Part shown: positions 1-8,691 of the stretch, in pieces
Layout: every line of letters starts with the position of its first letter
Position numbering within the stretch: the stretch's first letter is position 1
DNA from: Streptomyces sp. NBC_01294
GTDB lineage: Bacteria; Actinomycetota; Actinomycetes; Streptomycetales; Streptomycetaceae
Reading direction: 5' to 3'
DNA: 64,000 nt
NCBI RefSeq assembly: GCF_035917235.1
Contig: NZ_CP108423.1
Span: 1,736,001 to 1,800,000 of the forward strand
Made by a program: the position numbers and the translations under genes
The notes under the pieces: generated by a model
The model's database searches: none
Told to the model about the DNA's origin: nothing
What the model saw: only the letters and a program-made list of their open reading frames with translations

Positions 1-246
1 GCCCGTGAGCAGCTTGTGGACGTAGGCCTGGTGGCCGGTGTCGAAGAGGACCTTGTCCTTGGGCGAGTCGAAGACCCGGTGCAGGGCGATCGTCAGTTCG
101 ACCACCCCGAGGTTGGGGCCGAGGTGCCCGCCGGTCTTGGAGACGGCGTCGACGAGGAAGGACCTGATCTCGGCGGCGAGCTGTTCGAGCTCCTCCTGGC
201 TGAGCCGGTCCAGATCGCGCGGTCCCTTGATGCGGGTCAGCAGCAC
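1..246 (-). CDS. dxs: 1-deoxy-D-xylulose-5-phosphate synthase, N-terminal part (cut by window edge)
   Basis: The 82 visible codons give the conserved N-terminus of DXS, the thiamine-diphosphate enzyme that joins pyruvate and glyceraldehyde-3-phosphate in the cytosolic MEP isoprenoid pathway. Diagnostic stretches are [34 protein letters not shown], in which the His is a conserved active-site residue, and [15 protein letters not shown]. The GTG at 246 is chosen because GGAGG lies five bases upstream. The rest lies beyond position 1. In streptomycetes a dxs copy is known to lie next to xylFGH, and the same neighbour is seen here. The identification is firm; only the length is unknown. Confidence 0.95.
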   Translation of the reverse strand, partial: MLLTRIKGPRDLDRLSQEELEQLAAEIRSFLVDAVSKTGGHLGPNLGVVELTIALHRVFDSPKDKVLFDTGHQAYVHKLLTG

Positions 247-425
247 CCGTGCCTCCTTGCAGTTGCTTGCTGGTCTGTCGAGTCTAATGTTCCGCCCGTG
301 GGCCCGGTCATCGGGCCGTCCCGGCAGAGTCACACCTTTGTCATACATGTACGCACGACTGTGCGGCCACACATCACAAACGGGCGTATACCCGCACAGG
401 AGTACCCGCCACTTGTACGCACGGA

Positions 426-456
426 TGCCCGGCGCCACGCGAAGTGGCACCGGGCA
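426..456. terminator. Hairpin terminator after xylH
   Basis: TGCCCGG and CCGGGCA, with an inner GCCAC/GTGGC pair and a GCGAA loop, form a 12-bp stem with one internal mismatch. It lies 54 bases past the xylH stop codon and probably ends the xylFGH transcript. Confidence 0.7.
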
Positions 457-509
457 CTGTGACCGTTCTTACCGCCGGACGTCGCTCCGGCGCGCAGTCG
501 GACGCACCG

Positions 510-1829
510 TCAGGCGCGTCCGGCCGTCTTCTGGGTCTTGCGGGTGATCGAGTCGATCACCACGGTGGCCAGCAGCACCGCACCGGTGATCATGTACTGG
601 ATCGGCGTCGCGATGCCCTCCAGGGCCAGACCGTACTGGATCGAGACGATGACCATGACGCCGAGGAGGGCGTTCCAGGTCCGGCCCCGGCCGCCGAAGA
701 GGCTGGTGCCGCCGATGACGGCCGCCGCGATCACGTTCATCAGCAGGTCGCCGGCGCCGGCGCTCTGGTTGGCTGCCGCGATCTTGGAGGCCCAGAACAG
801 ACCGCCGATGGCGGCGAAAGTGCTGGAGATCGCGAAGACCGTGATCCGGATCCGGGTGACGTTGATGCCCGCGCGGCGGGAGGCCTCGACGCTGCCACCC
901 AGTGCGAAAACGTTTCGCCCAAAGGTCGTGCGGCGCAGCACGAAGTCCGTGACGATCAGGGCCAGCAGGAAGACCACCACCGCGAGCGGCAGGCCCTTGT
1001 ACTGGTTGAACAGCACGGCGGGGACGAAGGCGAACAGCGCGAGCATGCCGGTGCGCAGCAGGATCTCGACGAGCGGCCGGGAGGGCATCCCGGCGGCCTC
1101 GCGGCGCCTCGCGTCCAGGAAGGCCGCGAGGAAGTAGCCGGCCACCGCGAGTGCGGCCAGCCCGTAGGCGACGGCCACGTCCGAGAAGAAGTACGTGGTC
1201 AGCTGGCCGACCACGCCGTCGGAGTCGATGTTGATCGTGCCGTTGCTGCCGAGGATCTGCAGCATCGCGCCCAGCCAGAACAGCAGGCCCGACAGGGTGA
1301 CGGCGAAGGCCGGGGCGCCGAGCCTGGCGAAGAAGAAGCCGTGGATGCAGCCGATCAGGGCGCCACCGGCGATCGCGGCCAGGATCGCCAGCCACTCGTT
1401 CACGCCGTTGGTGACCGCGAGGACGGCGACGATCGCGCCCGAGACACCGCTGACCGAGCCGACCGACAGGTCGATCTCGCCGAGCAGCAGCACGAAGATG
1501 ATGCCGATGGCGATCATGCCGGTGGCGGTCATCGTGATCGCGATGTTGGTGAGGTTCTCCGGGGAGAGGAAGTTCGAGTTCAGCCCCTGGAAGATCGACC
1601 AGATGACGATCAGGCCGATCACGACCGGGAGGGAGCCCAGGTCACCGGCCTTCATCCGGCGCTTGAACTCGCCCACGTACCCGGCGAGGCCCTCTTCCCT
1701 GACGAGCAGACGCGGGTCCACGGCCGGGATGGCGTCGTGAGCGGCCGCGGGGTTGACCGGGTCGATGTGCTCCGGCCGGTCGGCGGGGCCCTTGCCCAGT
1801 GGATCGGTGGCGGGGTTCTGGGTGCTCAC
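510..1829 (-). CDS. xylH: Xylose-type sugar ABC transporter permease
   Basis: This 439-residue inner-membrane permease of the BPD_transp_2/XylH family has about ten or more hydrophobic segments from residue 70 on. The family signature GEIDLSVGSVSGVSGA lies in the first third, and GGTSLFGGRGRTWNALLG near the C-terminus is the usual ATPase-coupling region. It would carry the sugar delivered by XylF. The GTG start at 1829 overlaps the xylG stop by four bases (GTGA), so translation is probably coupled. The N-terminal 60 residues are polar and probably cytosolic. Substrate assignment rests on the xylF neighbour and the Streptomyces xylFGH gene order; ribose or another pentose cannot be excluded. 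Confidence 0.9.
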   Translation of the reverse strand: MSTQNPATDPLGKGPADRPEHIDPVNPAAAHDAIPAVDPRLLVREEGLAGYVGEFKRRMKAGDLGSLPVVIGLIVIWSIFQGLNSNFLSPENLTNIAITMTATGMIAIGIIFVLLLGEIDLSVGSVSGVSGAIVAVLAVTNGVNEWLAILAAIAGGALIGCIHGFFFARLGAPAFAVTLSGLLFWLGAMLQILGSNGTINIDSDGVVGQLTTYFFSDVAVAYGLAALAVAGYFLAAFLDARRREAAGMPSRPLVEILLRTGMLALFAFVPAVLFNQYKGLPLAVVVFLLALIVTDFVLRRTTFGRNVFALGGSVEASRRAGINVTRIRITVFAISSTFAAIGGLFWASKIAAANQSAGAGDLLMNVIAAAVIGGTSLFGGRGRTWNALLGVMVIVSIQYGLALEGIATPIQYMITGAVLLATVVIDSITRKTQKTAGRA

Positions 1830-2614
1830 TTGCGGGCCTCCCCGGTGCGGGCCGCCCGGCGGGTCACGGCGTTGTCCGTGGCACCGGTGATGGCGGAGAT
1901 GATCTCTTCCTGCGAGGTGTCGGCGACGTTGAAGACACCGTTGTTGCGGCCCAGCCGCAGGACCGCGACCTTGTCGGCGACGGCCTTCACATCGGCCATG
2001 TTGTGGCTGATGAGGATGACGGCGTGGCCGCGCTCGCGCAGCCGCTCCACCAGGTCGAGGACCTGTGCGGTCTGCTCGACGCCGAGGGCGGCGGTGGGCT
2101 CGTCGAGGATGACGAGCTTGGGCTCGCCCAGCATGGAACGGGCGATCGCCACGGTCTGGCGCTGACCGCCGGAGAGCGAGGCGATGGGGATACGGACACT
2201 GGGGATCCGGATGGACAGGGTGGTCAGGAGCTCGCGGGCGCGGCGCTCCATCTCCACCTCGTCGAGGATGCCGAATTTCTTGAGCTCGCGGCCGAGGAAG
2301 AGGTTGCCGACGACATCGATGTTGTCGCACAGCGCCAGGTCCTGGTACACCGTCGCGATGCCCAGGTTCTGGGCGTCGTGGGGCTTGCCGATGGAGACCG
2401 GGCGCCCCTCCCACTCGATGACGCCGTCATCGATGGGGTGCACGCCGGCGATCGTCTTGACCAGCGTGGACTTGCCGGCGCCGTTGTCGCCGACCAGGGC
2501 GACCACTTCACCGGAGTGGATCTCGAGTTCTACGTCGGTCAGGGCCTGAACGGCGCCGAACCGCTTCGAGACCCCTCGCAACGCCAGCACGGGCGCAGCG
2601 GACACATGAACCAT
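1826..2614 (-). CDS. xylG: Xylose-type sugar ABC transporter ATP-binding protein
   Basis: This is a single-domain ABC ATPase of 262 residues, energising sugar uptake through XylH. The Walker A motif is GDNGAGKST, the signature is SLSGGQRQ, the Walker B is KLVILDEPTAAL and the switch His lies in ISHNM. E. coli XylG carries two fused ATPase domains, whereas this protein has one, as is usual for Streptomyces XylG. The reading frame is open up to 2737. A start at 2614 (ATG) or at 2605 (GTG) is more likely, because an AAGGAG ends directly before 2614 and sits nine bases before the GTG. It is the middle gene of the xylF-xylG-xylH operon. Confidence 0.9.
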   Translation of the reverse strand: MVHVSAAPVLALRGVSKRFGAVQALTDVELEIHSGEVVALVGDNGAGKSTLVKTIAGVHPIDDGVIEWEGRPVSIGKPHDAQNLGIATVYQDLALCDNIDVVGNLFLGRELKKFGILDEVEMERRARELLTTLSIRIPSVRIPIASLSGGQRQTVAIARSMLGEPKLVILDEPTAALGVEQTAQVLDLVERLRERGHAVILISHNMADVKAVADKVAVLRLGRNNGVFNVADTSQEEIISAITGATDNAVTRRAARTGEARK

Positions 2615-2771
2615 CTCCTTCGCCGCCTGACCGGCGGGGATGTCGTGCAAAAGAGCAGGAGCGGGGCGAATGGGGGAACGTTTCTGCCCGGCGCCCCGCC
2701 AGTGGCGGGGATGGAAGGCGGGGCGCCGGTCAGGCACGGGGGGCCACCTCGCGAGGAGGCGGCGGGGGCCG

Positions 2772-3887
2772 TTACTTCAGGCCGAGGGCGGCGCAGGCCG
2801 CCGCGTACTTGTCGGTGCAGATCTCGGCGATCGTGTAGACGCCGTCCTTGACCACGGTGTCGTTGATGTTGCCCTTGGTGAGCGAGACGACCGGGATCAG
2901 CACGGACGGGACGCCCTTGTTGGTCGGGCTGTCGACCGTCGAGGTGGTGACACCCTCGAGCTTCTCGCCCTTGGCGAGGGCGACGGCCATCTTCGCGGCG
3001 GCCTCGGCCTCGGGGGCGTACGGCTTGTAGACGCTCATGAACTGCTCGCCCGCGACGATCCGCTGCACACCGGCGAGTTCGGCGTCCTGGCCGGTGACCG
3101 GCGGCAGGGGGGACACGCCGGCGGCCTTGAGGGCGGTGATGATGCCGCCCGCCATGCCGTCGTTGGCGGAGTAGACGCCGACCACCTTGTCCTTGCCGAG
3201 CGCGGAGAGCGCGGCCGCCATGTTGGTGTTGGCGTTCTCCGGCTTCCACTCGACGGTGTCGTACTCCTTGCCGACGTTCACCTTGCCGTCGAGGACGGAG
3301 TGCGCACCGGACTTGAAGAGCTTGGCGTTCGGGTCGGTGACCGAACCGTTCATCATGACGATCTGGCCGTCCTTGGCCTTGTCGCCCAGCGCCTCCAGGA
3401 GCGCCTTGCCCTGGACCTTGCCGACCTCTTCGTTGTCGAAGGAGGTGTAAGCGTCGATCGGGCCCTCGGCCAGGCGGTCGTAGGCCACGACCGGGATGCC
3501 GGCCTCCTTGGCCTTCTTGACCGAGCCGGCGATGGCCTTGGAGTCCACCGCGTCGACGATGAGGACGTCCACCTTGTTGGTGATCATCGTGTCGACCTGG
3601 GAGTTCTGCGTGGTCGCGTCCTGCTTGGCGTTGGCGTAAACGACCTCGCCCTTGCCGCCCGTGAGCTCCGCGACCTTCTTCTCGATCAGCGGCTTGTCGA
3701 ACTTCTCGTAACGCGCGGTCTGGTTCTCCGGCAGGAGCAGACCGACCTTGATCGCGTCGCCCTTGGCAGCGCCGGACGATTCCTTCGTCTTGTCGCCGGC
3801 CTCCTTCGCACTGCCGCAAGCGGCGAGCGAAACGGCCATGGCACCGGCGGCAACAGCAACGGCGGCTCTGCGCATACGCGTGTTCAT
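2772..3887 (-). CDS. xylF: Xylose-type sugar-binding lipoprotein
   Basis: This 371-residue extracellular solute-binding protein belongs to the periplasmic-binding-protein type 1 class. A basic N-terminus and hydrophobic core end in the lipobox SLAAC, so it should be lipid-anchored outside the membrane. The mature part has the XylF/ChvE-like elements KVGLLLPENQTARYEKFD, VDVLIVDAVDSKAI and GIPVVAYDRL, then YSANDGMAGGII and PPVTGQDAELAGVQRIV. It is the first gene of the xylFGH operon; GGGAGG lies eight bases before the ATG. The ROK regulator gene just upstream on the same strand is the likely controller. Confidence 0.92.
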   Translation of the reverse strand: MNTRMRRAAVAVAAGAMAVSLAACGSAKEAGDKTKESSGAAKGDAIKVGLLLPENQTARYEKFDKPLIEKKVAELTGGKGEVVYANAKQDATTQNSQVDTMITNKVDVLIVDAVDSKAIAGSVKKAKEAGIPVVAYDRLAEGPIDAYTSFDNEEVGKVQGKALLEALGDKAKDGQIVMMNGSVTDPNAKLFKSGAHSVLDGKVNVGKEYDTVEWKPENANTNMAAALSALGKDKVVGVYSANDGMAGGIITALKAAGVSPLPPVTGQDAELAGVQRIVAGEQFMSVYKPYAPEAEAAAKMAVALAKGEKLEGVTTSTVDSPTNKGVPSVLIPVVSLTKGNINDTVVKDGVYTIAEICTDKYAAACAALGLK

Positions 3888-4004
3888 TACTTGAACCTCC
3901 CTGACGAGGCCGCAGCACTGCGGCCGAGGTGGATGTGAGTCAACCCCGGCCGCGTTTTGCCGTCAAGGAGTGAATCCTTAACGAGATGACAACGGTGCCA
4001 TCCG

Positions 4005-5219
4005 TTATCTACCTGAAGACAAGACGGCTGGTGCTCGCACTCCACTTCCATGGTCTGACAAAAGTGTCGAATCGCCCATCTCGCTGAGTACGAGTGCCAG
4101 TGCGCCCAGCACCTCGGCGCGCCCGCCCAGGGAGCCCGTCAGCACCGACAGTTGCCGGGCCGCGCTGGGGATCGCGTACCTCCCCACTGATTCGCGGATG
4201 GGGGCGAGGACGAGTTCACCGGCCTCCGCCAGCGAGCCGCCCAGCACCACCCGGCTCGGGTTCAGGAGGTTGCACAGGCTTGCCACTCCGCTGCCGATGT
4301 GGCGGCCCACGTCGGTGATCACCCGGCGGCAGCCCGGGTCCCCCTCGCGGGCCAGCTCGACCACCCGCTCCATCGTCAACTCCGGTCCGTGCGTGCCCTG
4401 GAGCAGCGGCAGGACGTACCGGGCGGCGGCGAAGGTCTCCAGGCAGCCGCGGTTGCCGCAGCGGCAGACCGGGCCCGATTCGTCCAGCGTGATGTGCCCG
4501 ATCTCGCCCGCCGTGCCGCCGGGTCCGCGGTAGATCTGACCGTTGATGACGAGGCCGGCGCCGACGCCGCTGGCCACCTTGATGTAGGCCAGGTCCTTCA
4601 CTCCCCGCCCGCTCCCCCAAACGAGTTCGCCGAGGGCTCCGAGGTTCGCGTCGTTGTCCACGTACACGGGCACCCCGAGGCGCTGCGAGAGCTCCTGGCG
4701 GGGGTTGATCCCCGCCCAGCCCGGCAGGATCGCGGTCGAGCCCAGGGTCCCGGACTCCACGTCGATCGGGCCGGGCACGCCGAGCCCGACGCCGATGACC
4801 TTCTCCAGCCCGACCCCTATGCCCGCGATCAGCCGCCCGACCAGGGCTTCCGCCCGGTCGAAGCCCTCCGCCCAGGAGGCGTCGACGTCCAGCGGCTCGG
4901 ACTCCTCGGCCAGCACCTGGTGGGCGAGGTTGCCCACCGCCACCCGCAGGTGGGTGTGGCCGAAGTCGACGCCGATGACGATGCCCGCGTCACCGCTGAG
5001 CGAGACGCTGCGCGCGCGCCGGCCGCCGGCCGAGGTGTCGGTGACCTCGACGGTCCCGCCGTCCTTCAGCTCCCGGACGATGTTGGAGACCGTGGCCGCC
5101 GACAGTCCGGTGGCACGGGCGATCTCCGCCTGGGTCAGCGATCCCGCGAGCCGCACCGCCCGCACGACCCGTTCGAGATTCGCGCGATGCAGCGACGACT
5201 GCGATCCGGGAGTCTGCAC
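4005..5219 (-). CDS. rok7B7: ROK-family transcriptional regulator (Rok7B7-like)
   Basis: A 404-residue ROK repressor with a winged-helix domain at about residues 15-70 (LTQAEIARATGLSAATVSNI) followed by a sugar-kinase-like domain. It has the ROK signatures GVDFGHTHLRVAVG, the asparagine/aspartate motif VYVDNDANLGALGE and the zinc motif CRCGNRGCLE. It sits directly upstream of xylF on the same strand. In S. coelicolor the gene in this position, rok7B7 (SCO6008), is known to affect xylose uptake and carbon control, so regulation of xylFGH is the likely role. The ATG at 5219 lacks a strong Shine-Dalgarno. A short inverted repeat AAGGA-N5-TCCTT at 3965-3979 in front of xylF could be an operator. 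Confidence 0.88.
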   Translation of the reverse strand: MQTPGSQSSLHRANLERVVRAVRLAGSLTQAEIARATGLSAATVSNIVRELKDGGTVEVTDTSAGGRRARSVSLSGDAGIVIGVDFGHTHLRVAVGNLAHQVLAEESEPLDVDASWAEGFDRAEALVGRLIAGIGVGLEKVIGVGLGVPGPIDVESGTLGSTAILPGWAGINPRQELSQRLGVPVYVDNDANLGALGELVWGSGRGVKDLAYIKVASGVGAGLVINGQIYRGPGGTAGEIGHITLDESGPVCRCGNRGCLETFAAARYVLPLLQGTHGPELTMERVVELAREGDPGCRRVITDVGRHIGSGVASLCNLLNPSRVVLGGSLAEAGELVLAPIRESVGRYAIPSAARQLSVLTGSLGGRAEVLGALALVLSEMGDSTLLSDHGSGVRAPAVLSSGR

Positions 5220-5512
5220 GACTCATCCACTCCTGCCCATAAGCGACGGCCAGCGTCGCCCCCCGGCCGGGACACATCGCGGCTGCGCGCCCCGAGACCC
5301 CGGCGTCTCTCCAACTTGTGAACCTTAAGTCGAGCCTTTGCACCTCCACACGTCAAGAGGCTGACACGGCACGAAACGACCACTACTGGCCGAAAGGGGG
5401 AGAGAACCGGCCCACTGATCGTGCTACGGTCGCTGAGGCGCCGGTCCTCTGCGGCCCTTCCGGCCGGACCGGGCGCCGTGCAATGACCGCGCTACGCAAG
5501 GAGGTGTTCGGG

Positions 5513-5554
5513 ATGAGTCCCGATCGAAGTCCTTGCAGCGCTCTCGTCGGCTGA
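5513..5554 (+). CDS. 13-codon leader peptide upstream of the Mg2+-type P-ATPase
   Basis: This very short ORF encodes MSPDRSPCSALVG and ends in TGA. It is preceded by a near-perfect Shine-Dalgarno, AAGGAGGT, seven bases before the ATG, which is stronger than that of most genes here. It lies 284 bases upstream of the P-ATPase start. In enterobacteria the mgtA leader encodes the Pro/Asp-rich peptide MgtL, whose translation senses low magnesium; the SPDRSP stretch is reminiscent of this. That similarity is inference from composition and position, not homology. The 290 bases between the ROK start and this ORF hold no gene I can support. Confidence 0.55.
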   Translation: MSPDRSPCSALVG

Positions 5555-5582
5555 CCTGTTGAACGGCTGACCCTTCCCGAGT

Positions 5583-5616
5583 GCGCACGGCAGCGGTGGA
5601 CCGCTGTCCCGTGCGC
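5583..5616 (+). promoter_or_regulatory. Leader hairpin, possible attenuator
   Basis: GCGCACGG-CAGCGG pairs with CCGCTG-(TC)-CCGTGCGC around a TGGA loop, giving a 14-bp stem with a two-base bulge. It starts 28 bases after the leader-peptide stop and is followed by a moderately T-rich stretch. It could be a conditional terminator coupled to translation of the leader ORF; this is inference. Confidence 0.5.
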
Positions 5617-5644
5617 TGCTGCGTTTGCGTTTCCTCCGCATCCC

Positions 5645-5679
5645 CTCCCTTCCCCCTTTTTGCTCCCTTCCCCCTTTTT
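5645..5679 (+). repeat. Two direct 17-nt pyrimidine repeats in the leader
   Basis: CTCCCTTCCCCCTTTTT occurs twice, at 5645-5661 and 5663-5679, separated by one G. The transcript would be an almost pure C/U run, which could bind Rho or another RNA-binding protein. No function is proven. Confidence 0.7.
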
Positions 5680-5838
5680 CTTTCCTTCCGCATGCCCGGG
5701 CAGCCGTGCCAGGCGTGCGTCATCCATGCCCGTCGGCGTGTCCGGCGCCCCGCGGGGCCGCTGCACGCCGACCCATGACCACTCCGCGTGACCGCTCGGC
5801 TTCGTGCTGTCCGGGCACCGTGGAGGGAGGTATTCGTC

Positions 5839-8559
5839 ATGACCATGCTCACCCCCCGTACTCCGACCACGCTCGCACCGCCGGGCAGCTCCCGCCGCGA
5901 GCGCAGGGCCGCCGAGCTGGAGTCCCGTACCCGGCTCGCCGGCGAGCGCCTCGCCGGGATCAGCGCCCGCCCGGGCGTCCAGGTCCTGCAGTCCGTCGAC
6001 GCCTCGCGCGCCGGCCTGACCCATGTCGAGGCCGCCCTGCGCCTGGAGCGCCACGGCTCGAACGTCGTCGCCCGGGAGCGCGCCCCGCGCTGGTACGTCC
6101 AGCTGGCGAAGGCGTACTGGAACCCCTTCATCGCCGTCCTGGTCTTCCTGGCCGCGGTCATGTACTGGCAGGACCCCGCGGACCCGGGCGTCGTCATCCT
6201 CTCCGTGATGGTGGGGATCAGCGGGCTGCTGCGCTTCTGGCAGGAGTTCCGCTCGGGCCGCGCGGCCGACGCGCTGAAGAAGCTCGTCACCACCACCTGC
6301 GCGGTGCAGCGCCGGGCCGGCAGCGGCTCCGCACCCACCACCTTCGAGGTGCCCATGGACCAGGTGGTCCCCGGCGACGTGGTCAAGCTGGCCGCCGGCG
6401 ACCTGGTCCCGGCCGACCTGCGGCTGATCACCGCCAAGGACCTGATGGTCGGCCAGGCCGCGCTCTCCGGCGAGTCCCTGCCGGTCGCCAAGGCCGACAC
6501 CCGCGCGCAGGACCTCGGGCAGCACGAGACCACCGACCCGGTCGAGGCCGACAACCTGGCCCTGATGGGGACCTCGGTCACCTCCGGCACCGCCACCGGG
6601 GTCGTCGTCGCCACCGGCGCCGACACCTGGTTCGGCTCCATGGCCGGCTCGCTCGTCGGCGAGCGCCCGCAGACCAGCTTCGACACCGGCGTGCGCAAGG
6701 TCAGCTTCCTGCTGATCCGCTTCATGCTGGTGATGGTCCCGGTCGTCTTCATGATCAACGGTTTCACCAAGGGCGACTGGGACGAGGCGTTCCTCTTCGG
6801 CATCGCCGTCGCCGTCGGCCTGACGCCCGAGATGCTGCCGATGGTCGTCTCCGCCAACCTGGCGCGGGGCGCGGTCGCCATGTCCCGGCGCAAGGTGGTC
6901 GTCAAGCGGCTGGGCGCGATCCAGAACCTGGGCGCGATGGACGTGCTCTGCACGGACAAGACCGGCACCCTCACCGAGGACCGGATCGTCCTGGACCGCT
7001 ACCTGGACGTGCACGGCGACGAGGACGGCGAGGTCCTGGAGTACGGCTACCTCAACGCCCACTTCCAGACCGGCCTGAAGAACCTGATGGACCAGGCGGT
7101 CATCGACCGCGTGGACGAGGCCGAGGAGGTTGTCGTCGACGCACGGTTCTCGATGGTCGACGAGATCCCCTTCGACTTCGCCCGGCGCCGGATGTCCGTG
7201 GTCCTGGCCCGCGACTCCCTCGTGGGCGACGTCGGGCCGGGCGAGCACGTCCTGATCACCAAGGGTGCGGTCGAGGAGGTCCTGGACCTCTGCACACACA
7301 TGAAGGACCGCGGTGAGACCGTCGAGCTGACCGGGCAGCTGCGCCGGCACGTCACCCGGATCGCCGAGGACAACAACCGCCAGGGCCTGCGGGTCCTCGC
7401 CGTGGCCACCCGCGCGACCGACGGCGCGCGCTCCGCCTACACCGTCGCCGACGAGGACCGGCTGACCCTGGTCGGCTTCCTCGCCTTCCTCGACCCGCCG
7501 AAGGCCGACGCCGCCCGCGCCCTCCAGGGCCTGGCCGACAAGGGCATCGCGGTGAAGGTGGTCACCGGCGACAACGACCTCGTGGCCGCCCGGGTCTGCG
7601 CCGACGTCGGCATCGACGTCGGGCAAGTCGTGCCCGGCAGCGAGATCGACGGCCTCGACGAGACGGAACTGCGCGCGCTGGCCGCCCGTACGACGGTCTT
7701 CGCCAAGGTCAACCCGGTCCAGAAGGCCCGGATCGTACGGGCCCTGCAGGCCGACGGGCACACCGTCGGGTTCCTCGGCGACGGCATCAACGACGCGGCC
7801 GCGCTGCGGGACGCCGACGTCGGCATCTCGGTGGACACCGCCGTCGACATCGCCAAGGAGTCGGCGGACATCATCCTGCTGGAGAAGGACCTGACCGTCC
7901 TGGAGCAGGGCGTCGTCCAGGGCCGGACCACCTTCGGCAACACGATCAAGTACATCAAGATGACGGCGTCGTCGAACTTCGGCAACGTCTTCTCGGTGCT
8001 GGTGGCGAGCGCCTTCATCCCCTTCCAGCCGATGCTCGCGATCATGCTGCTGGTCCAGAACCTGGTCTACGACATCTCGCAGCTGGCGACCCCGTGGGAC
8101 CGGATGGACGAGGAGTACCTGCGCAGGCCCCGCAACTGGGACGCCAAGGGCATCGGCCGGTTCATGGTCACCATCGGCCCGGCCAGCTCGATCTTCGACA
8201 TCTCGATGTTCCTGATCATGTGGCACGTCTTCGGGGCCGACAGCGGGGCGAGCCAGTCCCTGTTCCAGTCCGGCTGGTTCATCGAGGGCCTGCTCTCGCA
8301 GACCCTGATCGTCCACATGATCCGCACCCGGAAGATCCCCTTCATCCAGTCCCGCGCCTCCTGGCCGGTGATGGTGATGACCGTCCTCGCGGTGCTGACC
8401 GGGCTCTGGCTGCCCTTCTCGCCGCTGGCTCCCTCGCTGGGCTTCGTCGCCCTGCCGGCGAGCTACTTCCCGTGGCTGACCGGCGTACTGCTCGCGTACT
8501 GCACACTCACCCAGCTCGTGAAGACCTGGTACATCCGCCGGTTCAACACCTGGCTGTAG
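5839..8559 (+). CDS. mgtA: Magnesium-translocating P-type ATPase (MgtA/MgtB type)
   Basis: This 906-residue P3B-type ATPase imports Mg2+ across the cytoplasmic membrane. Visible motifs are the actuator loop ALSGESLPV, the phosphorylation site CTDKTGTLTEDR, the hinge GDGINDAAALRDADVG and the MgtA-type LGAIQNLGAMDVLC. Four C-terminal hydrophobic segments include QNLVYDISQLATPWDRMDEE, typical of MgtA. Length agrees with the family (about 900). The start at 5839 is taken for the GGAGGGAGG eight bases upstream; the frame is open to 5788, but no better signal occurs there. The long leader with a short ORF and hairpin suggests control by premature termination, as in known mgtA genes. Confidence 0.9.
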   Translation: MTMLTPRTPTTLAPPGSSRRERRAAELESRTRLAGERLAGISARPGVQVLQSVDASRAGLTHVEAALRLERHGSNVVARERAPRWYVQLAKAYWNPFIAVLVFLAAVMYWQDPADPGVVILSVMVGISGLLRFWQEFRSGRAADALKKLVTTTCAVQRRAGSGSAPTTFEVPMDQVVPGDVVKLAAGDLVPADLRLITAKDLMVGQAALSGESLPVAKADTRAQDLGQHETTDPVEADNLALMGTSVTSGTATGVVVATGADTWFGSMAGSLVGERPQTSFDTGVRKVSFLLIRFMLVMVPVVFMINGFTKGDWDEAFLFGIAVAVGLTPEMLPMVVSANLARGAVAMSRRKVVVKRLGAIQNLGAMDVLCTDKTGTLTEDRIVLDRYLDVHGDEDGEVLEYGYLNAHFQTGLKNLMDQAVIDRVDEAEEVVVDARFSMVDEIPFDFARRRMSVVLARDSLVGDVGPGEHVLITKGAVEEVLDLCTHMKDRGETVELTGQLRRHVTRIAEDNNRQGLRVLAVATRATDGARSAYTVADEDRLTLVGFLAFLDPPKADAARALQGLADKGIAVKVVTGDNDLVAARVCADVGIDVGQVVPGSEIDGLDETELRALAARTTVFAKVNPVQKARIVRALQADGHTVGFLGDGINDAAALRDADVGISVDTAVDIAKESADIILLEKDLTVLEQGVVQGRTTFGNTIKYIKMTASSNFGNVFSVLVASAFIPFQPMLAIMLLVQNLVYDISQLATPWDRMDEEYLRRPRNWDAKGIGRFMVTIGPASSIFDISMFLIMWHVFGADSGASQSLFQSGWFIEGLLSQTLIVHMIRTRKIPFIQSRASWPVMVMTVLAVLTGLWLPFSPLAPSLGFVALPASYFPWLTGVLLAYCTLTQLVKTWYIRRFNTWL

Positions 8560-8691
8560 GAGCCACGGTGCCCGGGTGAGGTGGGCGCGAAGAATGAATT
8601 GAACACGTTCAGCCCGGCTGGCAGTATGGATCCAGGACGCCGCCGGCCGGGCCGGCGCGTTCGTCCGTCGTGCCGCGAGGGGGGATCGAGC

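Noticed and set aside
379..392. CGGGCGTATACCCG palindrome between dxs and xylH as an operator
   Set aside because: Short, GC-rich and not repeated elsewhere in the window; chance occurrence is likely.
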